A DNA stretch of 11,207 nt from JBBCJT01 sp037190665 (GTDB lineage: Bacteria > Pseudomonadota > Alphaproteobacteria > Acetobacterales > Acetobacteraceae), in the NCBI GenBank assembly GCA_037190665.1, contig JBBCJT010000066.1, positions 1 to 11,207 of the forward strand, given 5' to 3'. Both the position numbers and the translations under genes were made by a program. Each line of letters begins with the position of its first letter. Position 1 is the first letter of the stretch. This document shows positions 4,670 through 11,207 of the stretch, piece by piece. The notes under the pieces were generated by a model. It was not told the origin of the DNA, did not search any database, and was given only the letters and a program-made list of their open reading frames with translations.

Positions 4670-6520
4670 TCAGGGAAGGCGGTCGATCCCGGTGCGGATG
4701 AAGCCGGCCAGCCGCTCGCCGATGCAGGCGTAGAGCAGGTCCGCCACCCGGTCGCGGTCGGCCCGGCGGGCCCGCTCCAGGTCGATCCGGCCGGTATCCA
4801 CCCAGTACCGCATCAGGTCGTAGCGCGGGAACAACGCCACGTCCGGTAGCGCGGCGGCGGCCTGCATCACCTCCAGATAGGCGTCGATATTGGCGTTCGC
4901 GCGCAGGAAGCGGCTGAACTGCGGCGTGATGAGGATCAGGTCGGCCCGCCGGGCGGCGGCAATCGCGATCCCTTCCTCCAGAGTGGCGGTGAAATCGGGC
5001 AGGTCGGCGCCGCGCACGGCCTCCACCGTGCCCGTCTGCCAGATCACGAGGTCCGCCGGCTCCTGCTGCAACTCCTTCTGCAGCGTGGCGGTCATCTCGG
5101 CCGCCGCCAGCCCGCGCGTGCCATGCACCCGCAGGCTGACCTCCACGCCCGGCAGCAGGCGGCGCAGCACCTCCGCCGTGCGGTAGGGGTAGGCCCGGTC
5201 GGCCGGCCCGATCCCCGGGGAGGCGGTGCTGGCCGCGCCGATGGCCAGGACACGCAGCCGCCCGCCGCGCACCGCCTGCCGGGCGTGCGACAGCGGCGTG
5301 GCGTCGGGCATCAGCTCGGCCGGCGCGTCGCAGGGGGAGGATGCGGCTGCGGCGGGGGCGGGGATCAGCAGCGCAAGCGCCAGCGCGGCGGTCGCGACCG
5401 CCGTCGCGCCGCGACCCCGCCCGCTGCCGCGCCCGCGGTCGCGGTACCACGCGGCCAGCGCCGCCACCGCCACCAGCACGGCCAGTCCCGCCAGGTTGAC
5501 CACGACCTGAACCGCTACGCCGTCATCGACTTCCATCGCAAGCCGTCCGATGAAGGACAGGAAGATACCAGCGCAGAATACCGGCAGTCCCTGCTGGCCC
5601 AACAGCACGATGGGCAGGGAGGCGCGGCTGCGCATCCACACCGCGCCCGCCGGCACCGCGCGCGCCACCAGCCAGGCGATGGCGAGGATCGACATCAGCC
5701 GGAACGGATGCAGCGCGGTCTTGTCGATCGACAGCACCACCCGCGCCACCCGCCCGGACAGGTAGCCGGACAGTTCCGGCCGGTGCCACACCACCGTCAG
5801 GATCGCCGCCCCCGTGACCAGCACCGCGATCGCGAGCGCGTCCGCCACACGCGGCGCGCGCAGCCGCGGCAGCGAGGTGGTGGCGAGCACCGCGCCCAGC
5901 ATGAACAGGAGCTGCCAGGCGAACGGATTGAAGAACCAGCCGCCGCCGGTCCAGGACGGCAGGTTGAACGGCACCAGCCGCGCGGCGAGGTACACCGCGA
6001 AGGACAGGCCCAGCAGCAGCGCGGGCCTGCGCACCAGCGGCACCACCAGCGCGAAGGCCGCGAGCACCGCGATGTACATCGGCAGGATGTTCAGGAACGC
6101 CGGCTGATAGCGCAGCAGCAGCGCCTCCAGCAGCGCGCGGTACGGCTCGGAGGCCATCCGGTCGAGGTGGATCTCCTCGATGTAGACGGCGTTGTCGAGC
6201 GCGGCGGCCGAGTAGCCCACCTGGGCGGCGAAGACGACGAACAGGAAGATGTGCGCGACGTACAGCGTCCAGGCGCGCTGCAACGCCTGTGCCGCGGCGG
6301 ACACGTAGCCCTCGGTCTGCAGCACGCGGCCATAGGCGATGCCGGCGCCATAGCCGGACAGCAGCACGAAGGCCTCGGTCGCGTCGCAGAGCGCGAAGTT
6401 GCGCAGCGTCAGCGCCGCGGCCCAGTTGCCGGGAATGTGGTCGACGAAGATCATCCACAGCGCCAGGCCACGGCAGAAATCGACACGCAGGTCGCGGTCG
6501 GCGCGCACGAGAACGGACAT
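4670..6520 (-). CDS. OpgC-type membrane acyltransferase fused to a degenerate SGNH-like domain
   Basis: This encodes 616 residues. Residues 1 to about 358 are an OpgC-family integral membrane acyltransferase: RDLRVDFCRGLALWMIFVDH at the start (H28 is the expected catalytic His), then ATEAFVLLSGYGAGIAYGRVL (E49) and about ten hydrophobic segments. OpgC proteins transfer succinyl or other acyl groups to periplasmic glucans and are normally near 370-400 residues. Here an Arg/Gly-rich loop (360-371) leads into a hydrophobic stretch ending APAAAASSP (387-395), which looks like a former signal peptide. It is followed by an SGNH-like domain (about 421-616). Its block I reads GAAST (428-432) where GDS-type enzymes have the Ser nucleophile, block III reads GTVE where Asn is expected, and Arg591 replaces the usual His. 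The domain therefore looks catalytically dead. The ATG at 6520 lacks a Shine-Dalgarno and has a -10-like TAGGCT at 6534-6529. Confidence 0.85.
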   Translation of the reverse strand: MSVLVRADRDLRVDFCRGLALWMIFVDHIPGNWAAALTLRNFALCDATEAFVLLSGYGAGIAYGRVLQTEGYVSAAAQALQRAWTLYVAHIFLFVVFAAQVGYSAAALDNAVYIEEIHLDRMASEPYRALLEALLLRYQPAFLNILPMYIAVLAAFALVVPLVRRPALLLGLSFAVYLAARLVPFNLPSWTGGGWFFNPFAWQLLFMLGAVLATTSLPRLRAPRVADALAIAVLVTGAAILTVVWHRPELSGYLSGRVARVVLSIDKTALHPFRLMSILAIAWLVARAVPAGAVWMRSRASLPIVLLGQQGLPVFCAGIFLSFIGRLAMEVDDGVAVQVVVNLAGLAVLVAVAALAAWYRDRGRGSGRGRGATAVATAALALALLIPAPAAAASSPCDAPAELMPDATPLSHARQAVRGGRLRVLAIGAASTASPGIGPADRAYPYRTAEVLRRLLPGVEVSLRVHGTRGLAAAEMTATLQKELQQEPADLVIWQTGTVEAVRGADLPDFTATLEEGIAIAAARRADLILITPQFSRFLRANANIDAYLEVMQAAAALPDVALFPRYDLMRYWVDTGRIDLERARRADRDRVADLLYACIGERLAGFIRTGIDRLP

Positions 6521-6612
6521 GCGCGCCGAGCCTAGGGTGTTTCGCGACCAGCCGGCACCGAACTCTCCGTTAGAGCTTTTTTCGATCGGTCGGCTCCGGC
6601 CCGCGCCCCCGG

Positions 6613-6651
6613 CCGGCCACCCCGATCAGCATGCTGTCGTCGGGTGGCCGG
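6613..6651 (-). terminator. Strong hairpin downstream of the SDR gene
   Basis: CCGGCCACCCCGA (6613-6625) pairs with TCGGGTGGCCGG (6640-6651) as twelve base pairs with one bulged C and a 14-base loop. It starts eight bases after the SDR stop and precedes the next gene on the same strand. No T-run follows on the minus strand, so it would be a non-canonical or mRNA-stabilising end structure. A plus-strand T-run at 6577-6582 lies nearby but no plus-strand gene precedes it. Confidence 0.45.
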
Positions 6652-6659
6652 GTGCGCGG

Positions 6660-7388
6660 CTACCTGCCGCCGCTGACGTCGAGCAGCGTGCCGGTGATGT
6701 AGGAGGCCGCGTCCGACAGCAGGAACAGCGTCGCCTCGGCGATCTCCTCCGGCCGGCCCATGCGCCGCAGCGGAATGCGCTCCACCAGCGTCGCGGTGCC
6801 CTCGTTGCTCACCGAGGTCGTCATGTCCGTGTCGATCAGGCCGGGGTTGAGGCAGGTGACGCGGATGCCGAGTGCGGCCATCTCGCGCGCCATGCCCAGC
6901 GTCATCGACGCCACGCCGCCCTTGCTCGCCGGATAGACCGGGCCCGCGAGGCCGCCGGTGCGCATCGCGACGGAGCCGATGGTGACGATGGCGCGTGCCG
7001 GGCCCGGATGCGCCTGTGCGATGCGCGCCATCTCCCGGCAGGCGAGCAGCGGGCCGCGCAGGTTCACCGCCAGCACGCGGTCGATCTCTTCCGTGGTCTG
7101 CTGGAGCAGCGGCTTGCTCGGCCCCGCGATGCCCGCCGCGTTCACCAGCCCGTCCGGCGGGCCGAAGGCCGATGCGCAGGCCGCGAACAGCGCGGCGGTG
7201 TCCGCCTCGCTCGCCGAATCCGCGCGGACGGCGCGGGCCTTGCCGCCCAGTTCCGCCACCAGCGCATCCGCCTGCGTGGCGTTCGCGACGTAGGAGAAGC
7301 ACACGTTCCAGCCGCGCTGCGCGGCGAGGCCGACGATGGCGCGGCCGATGCCCCGGCTGCCGCCCGTCACGATCAGGGTCCTGCTCAT
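6660..7388 (-). CDS. Short-chain dehydrogenase/reductase (SDR) family oxidoreductase
   Basis: This encodes 242 residues, a classical SDR. The Rossmann dinucleotide motif TGGSRGIG is at 8-15, NAAG at 83-86 stabilises the central sheet, and the catalytic Ser139 (IGSVA), Tyr152 and Lys156 (YPASK) form the active site, with NPGLIDTDM (181-189) after it. The C terminus has the usual IPLRRMGRPEEIA and YITGTLLDVSGG. The motif order is that of the FabG-like group, so it should reduce or oxidise a carbonyl/hydroxyl substrate with NAD(P)H. The substrate cannot be told. Lack of an acyl-carrier operon argues against the housekeeping fabG. The start at ATG 7388 is set by the TGG motif; the frame stays open far upstream only as antisense to the receptor gene. 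It is divergent from the riboswitch-controlled receptor gene. Confidence 0.93.
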   Translation of the reverse strand: MSRTLIVTGGSRGIGRAIVGLAAQRGWNVCFSYVANATQADALVAELGGKARAVRADSASEADTAALFAACASAFGPPDGLVNAAGIAGPSKPLLQQTTEEIDRVLAVNLRGPLLACREMARIAQAHPGPARAIVTIGSVAMRTGGLAGPVYPASKGGVASMTLGMAREMAALGIRVTCLNPGLIDTDMTTSVSNEGTATLVERIPLRRMGRPEEIAEATLFLLSDAASYITGTLLDVSGGR

Positions 7389-7435
7389 CCGCGAAGGCTT
7401 CCACGCGCGCGGCGCCGCCGCTAGGGTCCGGCGCA

Positions 7436-7608
7436 GGTGACGGTGGCCCCGCGAGGGGCTGAAACGGGAACGCGGGGCGGGCAGGCAATGTCCGCAAGCC
7501 GCGGCTGCCCCCGCAACTGTAGCGGCGAGTATGCGCCCGGCCATTGGGCTTCGGCCCGAGAAGGCGGCGCGACGCGACGACCCGCGAGCCAGGAGACCGG
7601 CCGGCACC
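7436..7608 (+). ncRNA. Cobalamin riboswitch (adenosylcobalamin/B12 element)
   Basis: All core landmarks of the cobalamin riboswitch occur in order: GAAACGGGAA (7461-7470), the near-invariant GCTGCCCCCGCAACTGTA (7504-7521), a hairpin with CCATTGGGCTTCGGCCCGAG (7541-7560), and the 3' B12 box AGCCAGGAGACCGGCC (7587-7602). Closing strands GGTG (7436-7439 or 7442-7445) and CACC (7605-7608) can form P1. It lies in the leader of a BtuB-type receptor gene on the same strand. When B12 binds, expression of the transporter should fall. The exact ends are approximate by some ten bases. Confidence 0.95.
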
Positions 7609-7727
7609 GAGACCGATCGCACGCTTCGGGCGGGGTGCACCGTGGCGGCGGGGGAAGGCCCCGTGGGCGGCGCGTCGCTTCCACAGTCTGGACCGGCTTC
7701 GCGGCCGGTCGTGTTCAGGAGCCCGCG
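7609..7727 (+). promoter_or_regulatory. Expression platform of the riboswitch
   Basis: Between the B12 box and the receptor ATG lie about 120 bases with several possible hairpins. They include GGTGCACC (7634-7641), GGGG/CCCC around AAGG (7651-7662), and GACCGGC/GCCGGTC (7691-7710), which ends seven bases before the AGGAG ribosome site (7717-7721). No hairpin is followed by a T-run, so control of translation start is more likely than termination. A weak -10-like TAGGGT (7422-7427) before the aptamer may be part of the promoter. Confidence 0.5.
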
Positions 7728-9653
7728 ATGCGGCCCCTCGCCCCGGCGCTTGCCGCCACCCTGCTTGCCTTGCCTGCCGTCGCGCAGCAGACCGACCGCC
7801 TGCCCGACGTCACCATCACCGCCACGCGCATGCCGCTCGCCGTCACGCGCACGCCGGCCGGCGTCACTGTGATCGACCGCGACGAGATCGAACGCCGCGG
7901 CTACGTCTCGCTGGTCGATGCGCTCGCCGCCGTGCCGGGGATGCGCGTGGTGCAGCAGGGCGGGCCGGGCGGGCTCGCCAGCGTGTTCATGCGCGGCACC
8001 AACTCCAACCACGTGCTGGTGCTGCGCGACGGCATGCCGATCAACGATGCCTCCACCACCGCCGGCATCTACAATTTCGGCATCGAGATGCTGGCCGATG
8101 TCGAACGCATCGAGGTGGTGCGCGGGCCGATGTCCGGCATCTACGGCTCGGGCGCGATCGGCGGCGTGATCAACCTGATCAGCCGGCGCGGGCAGGGTGC
8201 GCCGTCGTTGTCCGCCGAGGGCACGGCCGGCGTGCCGCGGTCGGTGCACGGCATCGGCCATGCGGGCGGCGAGGCCGGGCCGGTGGACTTCTCCTTCACC
8301 GTCGAATCCGCCTCCACGCGCGGCGACAACGTGATCCCCCAGCGCGTCACGACGAATCGCGGCGAACGCGACGGCTTTCGCGGCACGATCGGTACGGTCA
8401 ACCTCGGCTACACGCCCGTGGAGGGCACGCGGCTGTCCGCCTTCCTGCGCAGCCGCACCACGACCTACGGCTACGACAATATCGGCTTTCCCGCCTTCGA
8501 CGATCCCAACCTGACCGGCAACGACGACAACCTGACCTGGCGGCTGGGCGGCGAGACGATGCTGTTCGGCGCGTGGCGCAGTTCGCTGTTCGTCGGCCAG
8601 TCGCGCGATGATCGCCGCTACACCAACCTCCTCGATCCCGACGATCCGAACTTCGCGGAGGAGGACAGCACCTACGAGGGCCGCCGCACCGATGTGCAGT
8701 GGAACAACACCGTCACCCTGCCCGATATCGGCGCCGCACAGGGCATCGCCGCGACCTTCGGCTACGAGCACATCCGCGACAGCGCCAACGTGAAGCTCCG
8801 CGATTCCGGCTTCGCGCAGGATGTGGACCAGAGCGCGACGTCGGATGCCGGCCATGTCGGCCTGCAGGGCACGCTGTTCGAGCGGCTGACGCTGACCGGC
8901 CATGTCCGCTACGAGGACACGCAGGATGCGGGCGATGCCACCACCTGGCGCGCCGGCGCGGTGTTCGCGATCCCCGAGATCAACAGCCGCCTGCACGCCG
9001 CCTACGGCACCGGCTTCCGCGCGCCCACGCTGTTCGACCGCTACGGCGTCGGCAGCTTCGGCTTCCGCGGCAATCCGGACCTGAAGCCCGAGAAGAGCGA
9101 TTCGTGGGAGATCGGCATCGCCACCGACATCATGCGCGGCGTGACGGTGGAGGTGACGTATTTCGACACGCGCATCCGCGACCTGATCCAGTACAACGCG
9201 AGCTTCACCTCGCTGGAGAATGTCGGCCGCGCGAAGATCCACGGCGTCGAGAGCACGCTGACCGTCTCCGTGGTCCGCTGGCTCGATGCGCAGTTCGGCT
9301 ACACCTGGACCGACGCGCGCGACGACACCACCGACGAGAAGCTGCTGCGCCGGCCCGAGCATCAGGTCAGCGCCAAGCTCGACATCCGCCCGCTGCCGCA
9401 GCTCCTGATCGCGCCGGAGGTGCTGTTCCTCAGCCGCTTCCGCGACTCGATGGTGGATGACGACGGCTATCCGGCCGGCACCGGCAGCAGCCGCAGTGGC
9501 ACCATCGTCAACATCGCCGCCAGCTATGAGCTGACGCCCTCCGTCACGCTGCTCGCGCGCGGGAAGAACCTGACGAACTCGGACTTCGAACCGGCCAGCG
9601 GCTTTGCGCTGCCGGGGCCGACCTTCACCGCGGGGGCGCGGATGCGCTTCTGA
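7728..9653 (+). CDS. btuB: TonB-dependent vitamin B12 receptor, BtuB-type
   Basis: This encodes 641 residues, close to E. coli BtuB (614). A signal peptide (MRPLAPALAATLLALPAVA) would be cut near residue 19. A TonB-box-like PDVTITATR (26-34) follows, then the plug domain with TPAGVTVIDRDEIERRGY, VFMRGTNSNHVLVLRDGMPI and the conserved VERIEVVRGPMSGIYGSGAI near 125-145. The rest is a 22-strand type barrel with the TonB-receptor signature YGTGFRAPTLFDRYG and FRGNPDLKPEKSDSWEIG, ending in GARMRF with the terminal Phe needed for outer-membrane insertion. It imports cobalamin or related corrinoids across the outer membrane using TonB-ExbBD energy. The upstream cobalamin riboswitch makes the substrate assignment strong. 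The ATG at 7728 has AGGAG six bases upstream. No periplasmic B12-binding or ABC genes follow; the next gene is convergent. Confidence 0.95.
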   Translation: MRPLAPALAATLLALPAVAQQTDRLPDVTITATRMPLAVTRTPAGVTVIDRDEIERRGYVSLVDALAAVPGMRVVQQGGPGGLASVFMRGTNSNHVLVLRDGMPINDASTTAGIYNFGIEMLADVERIEVVRGPMSGIYGSGAIGGVINLISRRGQGAPSLSAEGTAGVPRSVHGIGHAGGEAGPVDFSFTVESASTRGDNVIPQRVTTNRGERDGFRGTIGTVNLGYTPVEGTRLSAFLRSRTTTYGYDNIGFPAFDDPNLTGNDDNLTWRLGGETMLFGAWRSSLFVGQSRDDRRYTNLLDPDDPNFAEEDSTYEGRRTDVQWNNTVTLPDIGAAQGIAATFGYEHIRDSANVKLRDSGFAQDVDQSATSDAGHVGLQGTLFERLTLTGHVRYEDTQDAGDATTWRAGAVFAIPEINSRLHAAYGTGFRAPTLFDRYGVGSFGFRGNPDLKPEKSDSWEIGIATDIMRGVTVEVTYFDTRIRDLIQYNASFTSLENVGRAKIHGVESTLTVSVVRWLDAQFGYTWTDARDDTTDEKLLRRPEHQVSAKLDIRPLPQLLIAPEVLFLSRFRDSMVDDDGYPAGTGSSRSGTIVNIAASYELTPSVTLLARGKNLTNSDFEPASGFALPGPTFTAGARMRF

Positions 9654-9668
9654 TGCCGCCCGGCCTTG

Positions 9669-9687
9669 CCGATGACGCTTTCATCGG
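9669..9687. terminator. Hairpin between convergent btuB and AraC genes
   Basis: CCGATGA and TCATCGG form a perfect 7-bp stem around a 5-base loop, 15 bases after the btuB stop. A second inverted repeat, TTGGCG (9699-9704) with CGCCAA (9716-9721), follows. No T-run is present on the plus strand; on the minus strand the first hairpin is preceded by the second. It could act as a bidirectional end structure for the two convergent transcripts. Confidence 0.4.
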
Positions 9688-9729
9688 TGAGGCGCGGGTT
9701 GGCGTTGCGGTTGAGCGCCAAGCAGGAAC

Positions 9730-10551
9730 TCATGCCGGGTCAGCCGCAGGGCCGGCCGGTATGAGCGCCTTGCGGCCGATGCCGCGGGCCTGTCCCGGTG
9801 TCATGCCGTAGACCGCGCGGAAGGCGGCGCCGAAGGAGGATTGTGTGCTGAAGCCGCCGATGCTGGCGGCCCGGGCGGGCGGCGCTCCGCGGGCGAGCGC
9901 CTCCATCGCCGCGGCCAGCCGCGCGTTCTGCCGCCACTGCCGGAAGCTCAGCCCCGTCTCGGCCCGGAACAGCCGCGCTAGCGTCCGCGATGAGGCGCCG
10001 GCGGCGTCCGCGAGGTCCGACAGCCGCCGGTCCTCGGCGGGGCGGGCGCGCACGATGTCCACCGCGCGCCGCAGCCGGGCGTCGCCCGGCATCGGCAGCG
10101 CGAAGGGCAGCACGGAGGCGCGCGCGATCTCGTCGAGCGCAAGCTCCGCGAGCCACCGCCCGCGCCCGCGTCGGTCCCAAGCGGCCGGTTCGTCGCATGC
10201 CGCGAGGATCACCTCCCGCAGCAGCGGCGAGACCGCGATCACCGCGATCCCGAGCCCCGTGCGCCGCGCCGCATCCTGCCGCAGCAGCAGCGTGCGCATC
10301 GCCACCGGCCCGTCCATCCGGATCTCGTGCGGGACATCGGCTGGCACGAACAGGGCGAAGCTGGGCGGCACCGTGTAGGCGGCGCGTGGCGCCTCGATCC
10401 GCATGATCCCGGACAGTGCGTAGAGAAGCTGCGCGCGCGGATGCGTATGCATGCCGGACGCCAGCCCGTCCGGATAGTCGTGCGCGAAGCCGACCAGCGG
10501 CCGGGGCGCCGTCTCGGCGGCACGGATCGAAGTCTGGCGTGTCGGCGACAC
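9730..10551 (-). CDS. AraC-family transcriptional regulator with N-terminal cupin domain
   Basis: This encodes 273 residues. The N-terminal half is a cupin-type sensor: GMHTHPRAQLLYALSGIMRI (33-52) with His35/His37, and a second motif FVPADVPHEIRM (68-79) with His75. The C-terminal part carries two AraC helix-turn-helices: DLADAAGASSRTLARLFRAE (179-198) and a second one with ASIGGFSTQSSFGAAFRAVY (229-248) ending in GMTPGQAR. The domain order and the length (about 270) are standard for the cupin-AraC group, which senses a small ligand and activates a nearby gene. The start is a GTG at 10551-10549, lying in a 13-bp palindrome. An upstream ATG is not available in frame close by. The gene is divergent from a small cupin gene 91 bp away, its most likely target. 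Ligand unknown. Confidence 0.92.
   Translation of the reverse strand: MSPTRQTSIRAAETAPRPLVGFAHDYPDGLASGMHTHPRAQLLYALSGIMRIEAPRAAYTVPPSFALFVPADVPHEIRMDGPVAMRTLLLRQDAARRTGLGIAVIAVSPLLREVILAACDEPAAWDRRGRGRWLAELALDEIARASVLPFALPMPGDARLRRAVDIVRARPAEDRRLSDLADAAGASSRTLARLFRAETGLSFRQWRQNARLAAAMEALARGAPPARAASIGGFSTQSSFGAAFRAVYGMTPGQARGIGRKALIPAGPAADPA
10539..10551. promoter_or_regulatory. Palindrome over the AraC start codon in the divergent control region
   Basis: GTGTCGGCGACAC is a perfect 13-bp palindrome that includes the GTG start of the AraC gene. TGTC(C/G) recurs at 10556-10560 and 10564-10568, giving three copies within 29 bases of the region shared with the divergent cupin gene. It may be an operator for the regulator or for autorepression. 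The short half-site repeats may be chance. Confidence 0.33.
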
Positions 10552-10642
10552 GATATGTCCGTTTGTCGATTCCGGCGCAGGCTAGAGCGAAGCCCGCCGG
10601 CGCGGAAGCAGAGCGCGCCGGGACAGGTCCCCGGAGGTCTCC

Positions 10643-11053
10643 ATGTCCACATCGCTGTTTCCCGACAACCTCATCTTCGTCAGCCCCGCGCAGCGCGAAC
10701 CCGGCCCGGTCACGCGCGGCCAGGTCCGCGAGAAGGCCTTCGCGGGGGACGGCATCTGGGTGGGGTACTGCGACATCACCGCCCGCGACGAACCGGGCGA
10801 ATGGCATCACCACGCCGACTACGACAGCGTGATGTACCTGATCTCGGGCCGCTGCCGGATCGATCACGGCGATGCGGGCGAGAAGTCCACCATCATGTCG
10901 GCGGGCGATTTCGGCTTCTTCGGCAAGGGCGTGATCCACCGCGTGCAGATCCTCGACGACGGGCGCTGCGATTACGTGTTCTTCCGCCTTGGTCAGGGGG
11001 AGAGCGTGGTGCCTGTGGAAGGGCCGGGCCCGCGCGTCTGGGTAAAGGGCTGA
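10643..11053 (+). CDS. Small cupin-domain protein
   Basis: This encodes 136 residues, one complete cupin barrel. Motif 1 is GEWHHHADYDSVMYLISGRC (52-71) with His55-His57 as metal ligands; the usual Glu position is Asp61. Motif 2 is SAGDFGFFGKGVIHRVQI (86-103) with His99. Cupins with this layout bind a divalent metal and are isomerases, dioxygenases or ligand sensors; which one cannot be read here. The start at ATG 10643 is well set by GGAGG (10633-10637) five bases upstream. It is divergent from the AraC-type regulator and is its likely target. It runs convergent with the partial gene at the right edge, with 21 bases between the stops. No signal peptide, so cytoplasmic. Confidence 0.88.
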   Translation: MSTSLFPDNLIFVSPAQREPGPVTRGQVREKAFAGDGIWVGYCDITARDEPGEWHHHADYDSVMYLISGRCRIDHGDAGEKSTIMSAGDFGFFGKGVIHRVQILDDGRCDYVFFRLGQGESVVPVEGPGPRVWVKG

Positions 11054-11074
11054 TCCGGCGGGGACTGCCGCCCG

Positions 11075-11206
11075 CTACCTTTCCGCCAGCCACCGCAGCA
11101 GCGCGGTCAGGTCGGTCTGGCGGCGGATGGTCTCCGGCGGGCCGGACAGCGTCAGGCCGATGGGGGGCGCGCCGGCCGCGTCCGGGGTGATGGCGAAGGT
11201 GAGTTC
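11075..11206 (-). CDS. Unidentified protein, C-terminal end (partial at window edge)
   Basis: On the minus strand a frame enters from the right edge and ends at TAG (11077-11075), giving 43 residues that include GLTLSGPPETIRRQTDLTAL and end LLRWLAER. Almost every codon ends in G or C (all but two GAA codons), matching the neighbouring real genes, which supports coding. The frame is convergent with the cupin gene. I do not recognise the family from this tail, and no motif is complete enough to assign a function. Confidence 0.5.
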   Translation of the reverse strand, partial: ELTFAITPDAAGAPPIGLTLSGPPETIRRQTDLTALLRWLAER

Positions 11207-11207
11207 G

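Noticed and set aside
5123..6535. 470-codon plus-strand open frame
   Set aside because: It is antisense to the OpgC fusion gene. The translation is Arg/Gln/His/Gly-rich and low in complexity, and no ribosome site or motif is seen.
6563..6582. CTCT/AGAG mini-hairpin followed by six T on the plus strand
   Set aside because: It resembles an intrinsic terminator, but no plus-strand gene lies upstream of it, the stem is only four pairs, and it reads the wrong way for both neighbouring genes.
7437..7727. Upstream extension of the btuB reading frame
   Set aside because: The sequence is the cobalamin riboswitch and its platform; a signal peptide begins exactly at ATG 7728.
6660..9362. 900-codon minus-strand frame continuing upstream of the SDR gene
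   Set aside because: Only the part from ATG 7388 has SDR motifs. The rest is antisense to btuB and the riboswitch and is simply stop-free.
9740..10939. 399-codon minus-strand open frame
   Set aside because: It is a shifted frame over the AraC gene and antisense to the cupin gene, whose motifs are clear in other frames.

Overview
The window is about 11 kb of very GC-rich DNA. Its genes are packed and almost every codon ends in G or C. This composition, together with a NepR-like small protein (a family known only from Alphaproteobacteria), an OpgC-type membrane acyltransferase, a cobalamin-riboswitch-controlled BtuB receptor and 'ctctcccgc...gcgggagag' palindromic repeats, suggests an alphaproteobacterium. 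A Rhodospirillales/Acetobacteraceae-like host is my guess and not proven. It reads as chromosomal sequence with light mobile-element traces: the 3' end of an IS110-type transposase gene at the left edge and REP-like palindromes at about 117 and 4251-4386.

Left part (1-2700). After the transposase end comes a two-gene minus-strand unit: a PLP-dependent class I/II aminotransferase followed, with an ATGA overlap, by a small GlcG/HbpS-type (DUF336) protein. Upstream on the same strand lies a toxin-first type II toxin-antitoxin pair (RelE/HigB-like toxin, XRE-type antitoxin), also with an ATGA overlap. Two near-identical 17-bp palindromes sit in front of the toxin and look like its autoregulatory operators.

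Middle (2985-6520). A plus-strand acyl-CoA-dehydrogenase-fold gene lacks the catalytic glutamate at both known positions. It carries the Arg/Gln signature of 3-sulfinopropanoyl-CoA desulfinase, so it is probably a C-S bond-cleaving enzyme and not a true dehydrogenase. It faces, across a REP-like cluster, a minus-strand pair: a small NepR-like protein and a 616-residue fusion of an OpgC-type acyltransferase to a C-terminal SGNH-like domain whose catalytic Ser, Asn and His all appear to be replaced.

Right part (6660-11207). An SDR oxidoreductase is divergent from a cobalamin-riboswitch-led TonB-dependent receptor (BtuB-type). Convergent to that receptor is an AraC-family regulator, which is divergent from a small cupin gene that it may control. 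The 3' end of an unidentified minus-strand gene closes the window.

No tRNA, rRNA, CRISPR array or complete mobile element was seen. The most interesting points are the desulfinase-type active site, the OpgC/pseudo-SGNH fusion, the NepR-like gene with a possible EcfG-type promoter, the paired toxin-antitoxin operators, and several starts with no Shine-Dalgarno sequence but a -10-like hexamer only a few bases upstream.
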